The notes below the pieces were generated by a model. It ran no database searches. It was given only the letters and a program-made list of their open reading frames with translations, and was not told where the DNA came from. From positions 14,882,501 through 14,946,500 of the forward strand of contig NC_056752.1 in the NCBI RefSeq assembly GCF_018687715.1: DNA of 64,000 nucleotides. The letters are read 5' to 3'. The stretch is from Carya illinoinensis (lineage: Eukaryota > Streptophyta > Magnoliopsida > Fagales > Juglandaceae). The position numbers and the translations under genes were made by a program. Shown piece after piece: positions 36,800-49,700 of this stretch. Numbering within the stretch: position 1 is the stretch's first letter; each line of letters begins with the position of its first letter.

Positions 36800-37491
36800 T
36801 ATTTGGACGTAGAAAATACAGTTATGTAATAAGTAGCATCCATTCTTTATATTCCATATACCATTCTTAAACGAGGATTCAGGTAACAGTGGGAACTCCA
36901 CAAAATCAGTAGATTTTAGTATAAATGAAGTTCGATGAAGAAACAACTATTTTACAGGCGACGATACATGGCCACTGAAAATTCAGAAGAATTATAATCT
37001 AAATTAGGGCCAAATTTCTACAGAATGTTTTACCACAAAATTAAAACATTACGAGCTCCTAATTATCTCATATGTCACGCATCTAATATATTTATGTTTG
37101 GCCTTATCCCTTAGTCAACTATGTCTTGTTAATGGGAACCTCTACACTTCACAAAGATCAGCTTCACAGTTGAGTGGATTCCCTTGGTTTTTTCTTTTTC
37201 TTCTAAGAGAGAGAATGAGTCAGCCCTTTCGTAGTTCCTCTGATGGTAGCAGTAGCTCTTTTGAGATAGCCTCTCTACGGGATTTTGTCTTCAGAATAAA
37301 AGCCAGAAAATCCATTTGGTTTTGGGTTGGGAAAAAGGGGGGGGTGTGTGGTTTTGTTGAACGGGGATAGCCTAAAAAGATGATATGGGTCAATAACACG
37401 TTCAAATAGGTGATTTATTTTATCTGCAACTCTCTTTTTCAATTTGAGACGCAAAATATCACGAACTCCTAATTATCTTAATTGTCAGGAA
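36800..37491. other. Downstream flank of the At1g16860-like gene
   Basis: Presumed 3' side of the minus-strand gene. A plus-strand frame at 37098-37370 has a Ser-rich start and no motif I know. A near-duplicate word, ACGAACTCCTAATTATCTTA or ACGAGCTCCTAATTATCTCA, lies at about 37050 and 37460. Confidence 0.4.
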
Positions 37492-37708
37492 TTACCGGTC
37501 TGGTTGGTGCACTGACTCTTGGTTTGTCACAAGGCTGGCCATTTGAGGCACCTGTAGGAGGATCAACCCATCAATGTCAACTGGGAGAAGAAGCCTTTGG
37601 TGGAGACATCCTGAGGAGATGATCTCTGGTGGTTGCATAATCATTAATATATCATTATTTCGCTGCAACATTCCAATCACAGTCATACAACTGCCTTCCT
37701 GAACGTAC
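37492..37708 (-). CDS. Exon 4 (last) of the At1g16860-like gene
   Basis: 217 nt from a TTTGGCAG acceptor to TAA at 37494-37492, following a 97-bp intron. It carries [22 protein letters not shown] and [12 protein letters not shown]. Confidence 0.87.
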
Positions 37709-40700
37709 CTGCCAAATTTTAAGGGAATTTGCAGCTTATCAGTTCTAAAGAACAATGCACACAATCAGAAGTAAATTTAAGGTTCCAGTTAAACAAACAT
37801 GTTACCCCTCTTCAAGACGTAGTTGACGGGCTTCTTCTGAGAGGTTTCTTTCTCTTAACCATTTCTTCAGGTGAGGTGATAAAGTTCTGCATCTTCTGGT
37901 AGTATTCACAAGTTTGCTCTCGATGACCAGGGGCATAACTTTACATCCAGAACCGGCTTTCACCAAAGCTCTGACACCAGACTTTCTATCAGTTATGTAA
38001 AAGTCAGTGGCGGCCCTCTGTCATGACCAAATACAAAGCCAAAAAATGTTAAAATTCCACAATGATATCAAACTTTCCAACTAAATAGAGGTGGCAATGA
38101 TTTTTAAATCCTAAACAACAAATTAAAAGGTAGCTAATCTACATCTAAGACCAAAATATAATCATGGAAGCATTAGGAATTAGGAAACTTTGTTCCTGTT
38201 CATCCATGCAATCTTCTTCCTCATAATGATGTATAACTGTCTACCTTCCAGAACATTAAGTCTTTTCCTTTTCCTAGTGCATTTCTTTTGGTTTTCTCAC
38301 CTCAGCTGTTTTGGCGTTGTAACCAATTAATTCATAAGGTTATGGAACTTTAGAAGGGAAGGGCTTTTAGGTTATTACTCTTGATACAGAGTGACCTTAA
38401 CACATGGTATAAATGACTCTTAGTCCCACTCTCCATTCATGCAAACATAAAAAGGGTAAGGAAAGAAAAGTTGCAACCAAATTTTGGAAATCACATGTCG
38501 AGTTTGATTCGAGTTTAACCAGACGAGCACCGAGCGGGCTATCAAACAAACTAGTTCATTTACAGCCCTAGTTGTGACCTACATATAACCTAGGGTGTTG
38601 CCTTAACGGATACCAAAAATAGGAAACTACCAGGAAGCCCCAAGTCTACCACATCTACCAGAATTTTTTCCTTAACTGAAAATCCACAATAAAAGCTTCT
38701 AGGAATGGACATTGTGCCAAGATTCTACAGGCCATTAGGGCTGGCTGTCACCCAGATTCTATTCCATATAATCCTAGCATTGGTGCCAGAAATTCCAACC
38801 CCTCTTTTCCACTGTCTGCCGCCTCCTCTCAGCCATCTTCCACTAATTTTTCATTGAGCACTCAAGGTAGCAACCTAGGAAACCCTTTTCTAGGTCTGCC
38901 ACAGCCCATTGCTGAGAAAAGTTTTGAATTTTCAACACTTGTTCATGAATTTAGCAAAAAAGTGCTGCTGACTTCCCTTTAAGCTCCAAAATCTGAAGTC
39001 TACTGTTACAATCTCCCAGAAACTCAAGACAATTACTTGAGAAATGAACTCCACTCTGATCTTTGAGGGACCAGAACCTCCAAGAAAGAATCTTTATTAA
39101 CTTTCAGAATGAATGTATTACAAAGCTTCCCTCTGTTTTATACATGAATGGCCATTTATATCGATATAGGGATGAGGGTATTTAGGTCATCATTACACAT
39201 AAGCTAAGTATATTCCTTTTATTAATAAAGCATGTGCCCCTCGCCTGACTTCATCCCACAGCCTTCTTATTCGAACCACTTCCTTATAGAGCTGACCCAA
39301 GCCTCCCACTGATATAACTAACACCCAATGCAAGCATCCATAACAATCTCCTCCCCTCCAGAAGACCTTGCCCACAAGGTAAGGGTACTAAAATCTAAGT
39401 TGTTTCACTGGCACCCAAGTTGAATCTTCCACAAGAGCCCCAAGCCAATTGACCAGTAATTCAATTAATGGCTCCTTTAAATGATATAGCGGGTTCACCA
39501 TCAGATTTGGTTCTTAATAAAGTTAACGGGTTTAAGCAAATCCTGGAGATTTCACATGATGGATATGAAGACCAATTTAAAGCTCTAATCACTGCAATTG
39601 AGGCAAGCCACACGTTTGAAACCAAATCAAGTTTCAAGAGAAGTAGGAAGTTAAACCGTCTTTCATGGGCAATTAACTACAACGCTAAGAGAGGTAGCTC
39701 AAGTCGAGGGAAGACTAAAGGGAGGGCATGGTGAAAACGGTCTTGTAGAGGGATTTGAATTAGTTGTACACGAAACAAGGGGCTAGGGTTGGGAAGGTGT
39801 GTTCCATTCAAATTCGGGCTTGGTGTATTTGGGTAGTTTTTACGAGCTTTTTGGGTCATTAGGAGCTCTTTAGTATGGGCTAGGTGTTTTCTTGTACGTC
39901 CAATGTACTTGGTTACTCCTATTGATATATATAATATTTTTACTTATCAAAAAAAAAAAAAATTAATGGCTCGTTGTTAAAAGGAACCATCCTCCTTTGC
40001 AAAATCGATTCAGGCTCAGTCCTTAATCCCCCATGTGAATCTGTCAATGGTAAAACAGGTGAGATAGTGGCAGTTGGTCCCACATGTTTCTTCAACTTGG
40101 ACACATGGAATACAGGGTGTATAGAAGAGTTTGGTGGCAACTCTATCTTATAAGCAACTTCTTCAATACGCTCCAAGACTTTGAAAGGCCCAAAATATCT
40201 CTATCCAGGCTTAGAACTAGCACGATTGGCAACACTGCTGTTTATATTTCTGCAATTTCAGACACACAATTGCTATGGATGCTTACATTGGGTGTTAATT
40301 ATATCAGTGGGAGGCTTGGGTGAGCTATGTACAGAAGAGGTTCGAATAAGAAGTCAGGCAAGGGGCATGTGCTTCATTAATAAAAGATATGTACTAAAAT
40401 ATCCCCAGCTTAGGTGTAATAATGACCTAAATACCCTCATCCCTATAACGAGATAAACGGTCATTCATGTATAAAAACAGAGAGAAGCTTTGTAATACAT
40501 ACATTCTGAAAGTTAATAAAGATTCTATCTTGGAGGTTCTGGTCCCTCCAAGATCAGAGTGAAGTTCAGTTCTCTAGTAATTGTCTTGAGTTTCTTGAGT
40601 TGGTGGGAGATTTTAACAATTGATATCAAAGTAGAGACCACGTCACGAGTTCAAGTCATGGAGGGGGTGACTTATATGCTGGATTAAATTGTCTTGATAC

Positions 40701-43700
40701 TATGTATGGGCATAGTGTTAAGTCATTAAATACTGATAGATAAGTAAAACCGCCAAAAGAGAAAGGGCTACCATAGGGTCAGTGCTGATAGAGTGGGCCA
40801 CTATGGACATCGGATTCGGAAGCGTAGTGGAATGTTATGATCTTGAGGGTTAAAGGTTTAATCAAATTAATATCTAACAGTCCTAGAGTTTTTGGATCAA
40901 TAGTTGGGTCTTCAACACCTATCTTGCTACACCCTTTTCCTCTTGCTCCCACCACTGCTCGGTGAGTAAATTCAATGTTTTTCTTCACCTTTGAATGAAT
41001 TAATCTCTGATTCTCTTACAGCAGTGAAATCAGTACACTAACCTTAATCTCTGATTCTCTTAAGTTGTCCATTATTTTAACACCTTAGCGGCACCTTCTT
41101 TCAAGCCTTAAAGGACTCCTAGAGGCTGCAATTCTTGGTGGAAGTTCTAAAGATGAATTCAATATGAAAGATAGAAAGTATTCTCCCTAGAAATTTGAGA
41201 TTTCCTCCTGTATATCACAAGTCTAAATTGTTCCCTATTGCCACCATCTGACAATAACAGACAGCATTTTAAGGCTAAGAGAAGGCAAGGAAACAAAAGG
41301 CTGTCAAAGAAACTCAAGCGGACAGGTTCTGTCACTTGACTTTCTTCATAAATAGATCATACAATACAACATAGTCATTAGTAAATTGTGCCTTAGCTAT
41401 GTGGGTGGAATCGATGTATACACACCATGATGGGAAGAATATAAACACACTACAGTTTATTAGACTGTGACAGCCCTAAGGTTGATGTTTAGACCTCCCT
41501 AAAGGAATGCTTTGAGTTCTGACACCATGAGTTTTACCCCTACCCCAAGTTTCCATAACCATTGCAACACACTTTGGAGTTACAATGAGGGGAACTACAC
41601 AATCAGATAGCTGATTACACAACCCACACATACACACACAGCACAAACAAATACTTCAGAATTTTAAGGCCGTAACAGCTTGTTCTTGGGCCAAGACCAG
41701 ATCTGACTAGGAGATTTTAGAGTGACTGGAATGCCCCAGAGCAAGCTAAAACAATTATATGCACACTTGAGTATTAAAGCCAGTGAAAAGTAGCCAACAC
41801 ATCCTGAAATTCATGCTTTTGACACCCACTATTCAGCCAAGGGGCTGAATAAGAGGGGTAATTACAGCAGGCTATAGAGTGTTAAACAGAAATACTAAAG
41901 ACCATTAAGGGTTCACGACAACCGTATAAGCTAGGTTTAATTGAGATGCTCAGTTTGGATTAAGAAATCCCCCCAACTCATCACAACTCATCTCGTCTAG
42001 TCATTACAACTTTTCCAAATTCCTACACAAAATATAATAAAAAATTCAACTTTTTCAAATCCCAAAACAATAATAATATTAAAAACTAACTAACAATATT
42101 TTATTCAACTTTCATATCATCTAACTCACTATCCAAACCTCCCCTAAGTTTAGTCCACCACGTATACCTCCAGTATACTTGGGCTATGCCTATTTACTTC
42201 TATTAATAAAATGTTTGTCTCATCAAAAAAAAGTTTAGTATTTGCACCTAGTGTATGAGTATCCTTATCAACACAACTATCTATTGTTTTATTTTTTATG
42301 AATAAGAAGATTTTATTGAGACAAGTAACAAGGCAAAGCCAAGTACATAGGAAGTATACAAAAACTGAACCTAATTACAAGAAAGGAACTAAAAAAAAGA
42401 AACAAGAAAATCATGGACACTAGTTCCATTAAACACATTAGCCGAAGCCCACTGAAATAAGGTATTAAAGAAAAAATGTTTAAATTCATCCACTGAGTAT
42501 TCCTTATCGTCAAAACATCATCTGTTCCTCTCAACCCAAATACACCACACAAGGCATAAAGCCAATCTCATATTCCCTTTTTTTATAGTTAAAAGATATT
42601 TATATTAATAACAATAGGCATAGCCCAAGTACACAAGGGGTATACAAGATTTTTAACCTAGCTAAGAGGAAGAAATAGAAACAAGAAAATCATGAAAAGT
42701 TTAGGCCATTACAATCTACAACACTTGCCCATGGGAACAAAGTTTTAATAAAGAACAATCTAATCTACTCCAATGTTCACTCCTTATCTTCAAAAGTCCA
42801 ATCATTTCGTTCCTTCCATAGGCACCAAAAAATACATATAGAATCCATCTTCCACACTGCTAAGATTTGTGGAATTTTGCCCAAATTCTTCCAATTGGCC
42901 AGGAGCTCAACCACCGTAGGAGGCATAACCCAAGCCAATTCCATTCTTCTAAAGACATCATCCCATAGTGATCTAGAGACCTCACATTGTAGTAGAAAAT
43001 GATCCACAATCTCACCATTCTTTCAGCACATACAACACCAATCCACGACAATCACCCAGTGTTTTTGTAGGTTGTCCATAGTCAAAATCTTACCAAGAGA
43101 AGATGTACAAGCAAAAATGTTCGCCTTTAGGGGCGCCTTGTTTCTACAAATATTTCCCCATGGTTACGCTGCAGATTGGTGAGGGTCCCATAAAAGGAGC
43201 GAACAGAAAAAACACCTTTGCTAGTGGGTGTTCATCTCAACTTATCAACTTCCTGAGTGTTCATTCTCATGGCATACAAGGTTCTAAAAAAACAGCAAAG
43301 CTGTCAACTTCCCAATCATGTGCTGCCCTCATAAAATTCACATTCCATTGGATTGAGCCACCGGACATCTGCATTTGTCCTTAAGAGCTCAATCTCCACA
43401 CCGTAAGTCATGCTAGAATTTTATTCTAGATCCGTCATATATCACAATTCTAGCATGTCGAGAGAAAACCCCCCAACCTTTTCTTATGTGCTTCCAAAAT
43501 CCCACCCTATACACCCCTTGTACCTCCCTAGAGCTCCACCACCCACCTACAACCGTACTTAAGATCAATCACCAGTTTCCATAAAGTTTGCCTCTCCATG
43601 TTATATCGCCACAACCATCTCCGAAGAAGAGCCCAATTGAATATCCTCATGTTTCTAATTCCTTATCCCATTTGACCAAGTGGAACTCAAACTCATCCCC

Positions 43701-46700
43701 CAACCCACTCCAAAAGAAATCACGCTCGAGTTTCTCAATACGGATCGCCACACTAGCCAAAATTGGAAATAGAGATAAGAAGTGAGTTGGTAAATTGGAC
43801 AACATACTCTTGATCAAGGTGGTCCTACCACCTTTTAACAAATACAATCTCTTCCAACCCACTAATCTACGTTCAATCTTTTCTATTACTTCATCCCATA
43901 TGGATTTAGCCTCGAAAGAGGCCCTCAAAGGAAGTCCAAGGTATTCCATGGGAAATGAGGAGACCTTGCATCTAAGAATGTTGGCCAGCCACCAGTGGTT
44001 TCGAACATTTCCAATTGGGACCAACTCCGATTTGGATAGATTCACCTTCAATCTAAAAACAGCTTCAAAACAAAGTAGAAGGCATTTTGGGGTCTCGAAA
44101 TAATCCTCACCAACACCTCCCCCAAGTAGTTTGCTAAAACCTTAATCTTATATACCCCATTCACAAGACTAATAGGCTGAAAATCTTTGACATTCACAAA
44201 CCCTACCTTCTTGGGAATTAGCGGAATAAAAGTGGCATTGAGACTTTTCTCGAACTTATCCAATGAGAAAAGTTCCTGAAAAACTTTCTTCAAATCATCG
44301 TTCACTACCTTCCAACAGGCTTGGAAGAATCCCATAGAGAAACCATCCAAGCTAGGTGCTTTATCTTTAACAATCTTTCTCACCACTTCATAAACCTCTA
44401 TCTCATCAAAAAGCCTCTCCAGCCAGGCAACACTTTGCTGCTCAATGGTCTCATATGCTAGCTAATACATCTAGTTTTGGCCGCCATGCTACTTGCTCGG
44501 TAAGTAATTGTTCAAAAAAACCAGCAACATGCTCATGAATCACTAGAAATTATGTGGACACAACACCATCAATATTTAACATCTCAATGTTGTTAGTCCT
44601 TCTATGTGAATTGGCCACTTTATACAAAATTTCGTGCTTCTATCTCTTTTTAACCCCAATGCTCGAGATTTTTGACACCATGAAATCTCCTCAAATAAGA
44701 TAACTCTCGCAAGCTCTAGAACTAATTCTGTCTTTCGAGAGAGTTCCTCCATCGATAGTGCCCGACCCTCCTCTACCCTCTCTATTTCCTGTAGTTCCTC
44801 CATTAGAGACTTCTTATCGCCTACATCTCCAGAAACTTGCGCACTCCATATGTTTAAGTCTCTTTTTAAAGCTTTCAGCTTACATGCAAAAACAAAACTT
44901 GGAGTGTCATGTAATAGATAGGAGGACCACCATTGCCTGACCCTTTCCACAAAGCCCTTACTTTTCAGCCTTCTTGAATTTGAAATACCTACGCCCTCCA
45001 CGAATGCCTCCACAATCTAACAAGATAGGAAAATGATCTGAGGAAACTAGAAATATGTCTAATCTAGACCACATTTGATTGTTTGACCAAATGTATGTTC
45101 CACCCATAAGAGGAATAACTCAAATATAAAATTTGAGAACTTTTTCATTGTACGCCGAAGCCTACTCTCCCCCGATCCCTCACTTGGGAACCTAATAACA
45201 TTAAAACCACCCCTATGCACCAAGGCATGTCCCACTAACTTTGTAACCCACCAATCTCCTCCCACAGATGTCTTCTTTAGCTGTCTAGATTCGGCTCATA
45301 CACTTCAACAAATGCCCACATAAAACCATCTTCCACCTTTTTAAAAGTACATGCCACTGTATACTCCCCAATGTAATCCTCTATTTTATTCACAATCCCT
45401 CGATCCCACATAACTAATATTCCACCTGAGGCCCTAAGAGATGCGAGATACACCCAGTCAACATATGAACAGTTCCACAAGCCACGAACATTGCTTCTCG
45501 AAATAATTTCCATCTTAGTTTCTTGCAAGCAAATGATATCCACCCTCCACTCCCCAAGCAGATTTTTTTATCCAAAGTCACTTATTTTCTTCATTAAGCC
45601 CTCAAACATTCCAAAATACAATCTTCTGCTTCACAAAGAAATTTTCGGCCCCCTTCCTTTGGATTTTCCTTTGCTTGAGATACCCTCATAATTAATAGAC
45701 CATGTCAGTCTATTTAGCTCTCTCCTTTTCTTTGGAGCCTGAATTCATAGCTCCCTCTATTTAGCTACCTCTGTTTTTTGGAACAGACCATGTCAGTCTA
45801 TTCCAAACAGCAGCAATTTGCACATTACCCCCTGAACCTCTCCGGCAAGCAAAAAGATCCACCACCCACTTGGCATCACCCAAGCCATTCCACTCCTATT
45901 GAACACCTCGTGCCATAACAGCCTATTCACTTCACAATGTAATAATAAATGATCCACCGATTCACCAGATTTCTTCATTAGAAGCACCAATCCAAAACAA
46001 TTAATCCACACTTCCTAAGATAATCCAACGTCAGAATCTTCCCTAAAGAAGCAGACCGGCCAAAGAACACAACTTTTGAAGGCACCTTACTCTTCCAAAT
46101 ACTCTTCCAAGGAAAAGAGTGAACCCCATTTGGCCTAGACAGCATCACAACTGTCTAATGTGATCATCCACAAACAAAAAAAGCTATTTTCTTTGAAATT
46201 GTTAAATAAAAGAAACCAAATCTAATTTCATTTAGGAAAGGATTTATAAAAAGGGATTAATCAACCTTAGCATGAGTAAAAAGAGTTTGATAGTAATGGT
46301 GTAATGATCACAAAGGAAAGCCCAAGCCACACTTGGGCTCATACACAAATATGACTAGTCATTGTTACAATTTTAATCCATTAAAAAATAATAACGGGTC
46401 GGACTTCCCTCTTAAGCAATGTGGGATCTAATTCACCACATTCCTATTCTCAAACCGGGGATTACAAATTTTTTCCCTAAGTTGAAAAGGAAGTTTTGAT
46501 ATTGAGTCAGTGAGCGAGTTAAGAAACATAGTATGGTTGTGCCTTTAATGATTATTGCAAAACTGTTACATTTTGAAAAGAGTTCTTCAAGTAATGCGGT
46601 GTGATCCTAACCTTTCCTGGAAGCGCTTTTTTATGCACCTTCTCATATGTCATGAAAATCAAGTTTGCAAATGATCTAATATGTTGCATGTGCTATTAGA

Positions 46701-49700
46701 AAGTATGAACACATTCATGTTATGAAAATTACGCTAATGCTTTTCATGTGAACGTTATGTCAGTCATGATGATTATTCTTATGCCATGGAAGTTACGATA
46801 TTATAATGATATGAATATTATGAAAAGCTTATGGATGCAAAATCATGAGAATAGGCACTGATGAATGAATGCCATGTTATGAATGTGTTACCTTGGCCAT
46901 ATGATGATGCTTGGTGCTTATGCAATATTATTGGTGGATGTACCACACTAAAGGACATTGAGAATGTGTGGTCTGCCACATGTTGCACCCCCTATGGCTA
47001 TAGACTATGGGCTGGTACACAACCTTGCACACAAGGGTGCATGTGTGTTGGCCACTTTGTACATAAAGGCTTAGTGATAAATGTCTTATAATATGTGAGA
47101 AAATCTTTCATTGTATTTAAAAATGTTTTTGAAGGTAAAACCATACTCGGAACCTTTTTACTGCATGATGTACTATCTACTGAGTATTCAACTCATTTTT
47201 GTTTTTATATATTAGATGTCCCAAGTGACAAAAATGAAGATGAATTATCAGGCCAGAACCAGTAGGACTGTGGACAAGTCAAGTTCAAGAGTTGAACATA
47301 GTGTTAGGTTTTTGGATTATGTTGACGTAGTGACATCAAGAATATAGTTTACTTCCAGTTATTGAATTTTTTTCACATTTTGCAGTATTGTTTGAATAAT
47401 TAAGTTATGGTTTTTGAGGTATTAAGTCATCTTTGATGGCTTTCCTGTTCCTCTACCTTCACTCGCTTCCTTGCCTTTGACGACTCAAACTAATGTGTAT
47501 GGATCTCATATGCCTGGGACTATGTATCTATGTATGTATGTTTATGTGGCATTCACAAGCCGACAGCAAGGGGGTGTTACATACAATGATCATCCTTTGC
47601 TATATGTTGCACAAGAGCAAGGGAAGATCGCTAAACTTCTAAATAGCCGTATGCATTATTGTCTTATCAATATAAACTAAACACTGTCTAAAAAATAGAA
47701 CAATTACCATGACTCAAAAAATTAGTTAAAGTAGACACCATCTGAATTATGTCATCTATAAATTCTTCTTTCTACTTCTAATGTGTATTGAATCAAATAC
47801 AACATCTTGGTATGAAGTTAGATATCTAAAGATGGCAGAGCAACATGCATTATTTTTAAAAGTTCTGACAGGGCTTTGCATACAAGAGTAAGACTTTCAC
47901 TGTTATCAACTGCATTTGTAGTTAGAACAGATACCGAACATTAATTACGGATACCTCGGGTGGATTTTTGCTTGTAGGCCTGACTAAGCTGAGAAAATAT
48001 GCAAGAGCATATTAGGGTCACAATCAGAGACTTGAAGGTCAAAACCACCAGAGCACCACATGCTGACGCTCCATGGGGCAGGGGGGACCAATTAAAAAGA
48101 AGGCTTTTTAAATAAAATAAATACAATCTAAATAGTTTTCAAAGCCATGAACCTTTATTGCAGTAACTCAATTCATGAAACCCTTCTCATACAATTTTAT
48201 TTTTATAACTCATATGCTCTTATACATTGAAGGGAGATAAGTCACACCCATGCATCTATTAGCATCATCACAAATTCTATTTTATGAACATGATATATGG
48301 TAACATGTTGATGTTCCACAATAATAAAGAAGCAATCCAAGGTAAAATATGAGCAAAGACCATGTTTTCAAACCATCCCGTACTTCATAATACATGATGC
48401 TAGGCAGATGAAAAAACAAATATGCACAAACAAGCAGAGCGAATAAGGATGTCAACATAATGCCAGAAATTAGAAGTAGTCCCAAGTCCCAATTCTAAAA
48501 AAAGGAGCAATTATCAGCTAAAATCATTTTTGCTTAGACATGCAAATGTTCACCATATCAAGTTTCTGTTTGAAGTTGAATGTGGGAAAAAAAAAGGTTA
48601 GAGGAAGTAAAAAGTACGGAGGTTGAGGTTTTGGTGAGCTACCAATTATGAAATTTTAGTCCACAAGGACAACCGGATTTTTGGAGTCAATAGAGGTTGT
48701 CTTGAGATGGGTTGAAAACATATTGTTATAATGGAATGCTTCTGCATCAGAAGAAGTTACTTGAAATAAAATATTCAAATTAACCTTAATTTAATGCAAA
48801 AAATTGGCACAAGGTCTCGAACAAACATGAAAATGATACCAGCTATCAACCTCCACAATGATCAACATCATATTCAATCCAATCAGGACAGCCAACAGTT
48901 TATTAATAATGAGAATGAAAAATTACATATAAAAAAATGAATACTCAGAATGGCTGAATGGCTTAGTAGAAGTTATGCACCTCACAATATGATAAACTCC
49001 ACCGAAAGCATGATCTCTTGAGATTCACCGGTGTGAAATCAAAACCTCTGTACTCGTACAAAAGAGTAGATGCATAGACACATCTGGTAGCTTTTTCATA
49101 GGAAGATTCCAGAGCGACACTCCCACATGATGCAATCTGAAATCACAAGAATTACAAAAGAATTGGTCTTCTACCAGGTAGATGGAAAATATAATCTGCT
49201 TATAGAATACACGCACATACTTATAAAAAAAAAAATAGAATATAAGCACAAAAGGACCACGTATGAGAATGAAACAAAAGGACCACGTATGAGAATGAAA
49301 AGGAAATTATCAAGAGGATAAAAAGAGCAGCATGTAGAACGATATTAATCTGCCAATCAAAACATAGCATGGCATAAAGCAAATGCTTAGTTTATTAAGA
49401 AGTTCCTCAAAGGACCTATCTCCTTCCTAGGAACTATAAAGCTTATTTAATTGACAATTTCCCAATCACATCAAAAGTCATGACTGTGAAGTCCAAGTTC
49501 TAAACAATACAATCGTGTTCACAAAATACTTGCTCTGGTTTGGAAAATACCAAACTCGTACAATCTATATGACCAAAACAAGAAAATGAAAAAAATCCGG
49601 AAAAAGAAATTCTAGAACACTATTTAATGTTTCTATTAAATCATGAATAGAAGCCACAAAGTAAACCAAGGACATCGACATCAATAGCTAATACACTCGT

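Noticed and set aside
37098..37370. Ser-rich plus-strand frame
   Set aside because: No homologue is recognised, and it lies in the 3' flank of the minus-strand gene. An ATG exists at 37215, but the reading is short and ends in a G-rich run.
47941..48126. Possible extra exon with AAGCTTAGTCAGGC-like end
   Set aside because: A 34-nt exon here would break the frame between exons 2 and 3, which already join perfectly and match the family.
48282..48485. Hydrophobic 67-codon minus-strand frame
   Set aside because: It lies in intron 2, has no donor or acceptor in a fitting phase and is not part of the known protein family.
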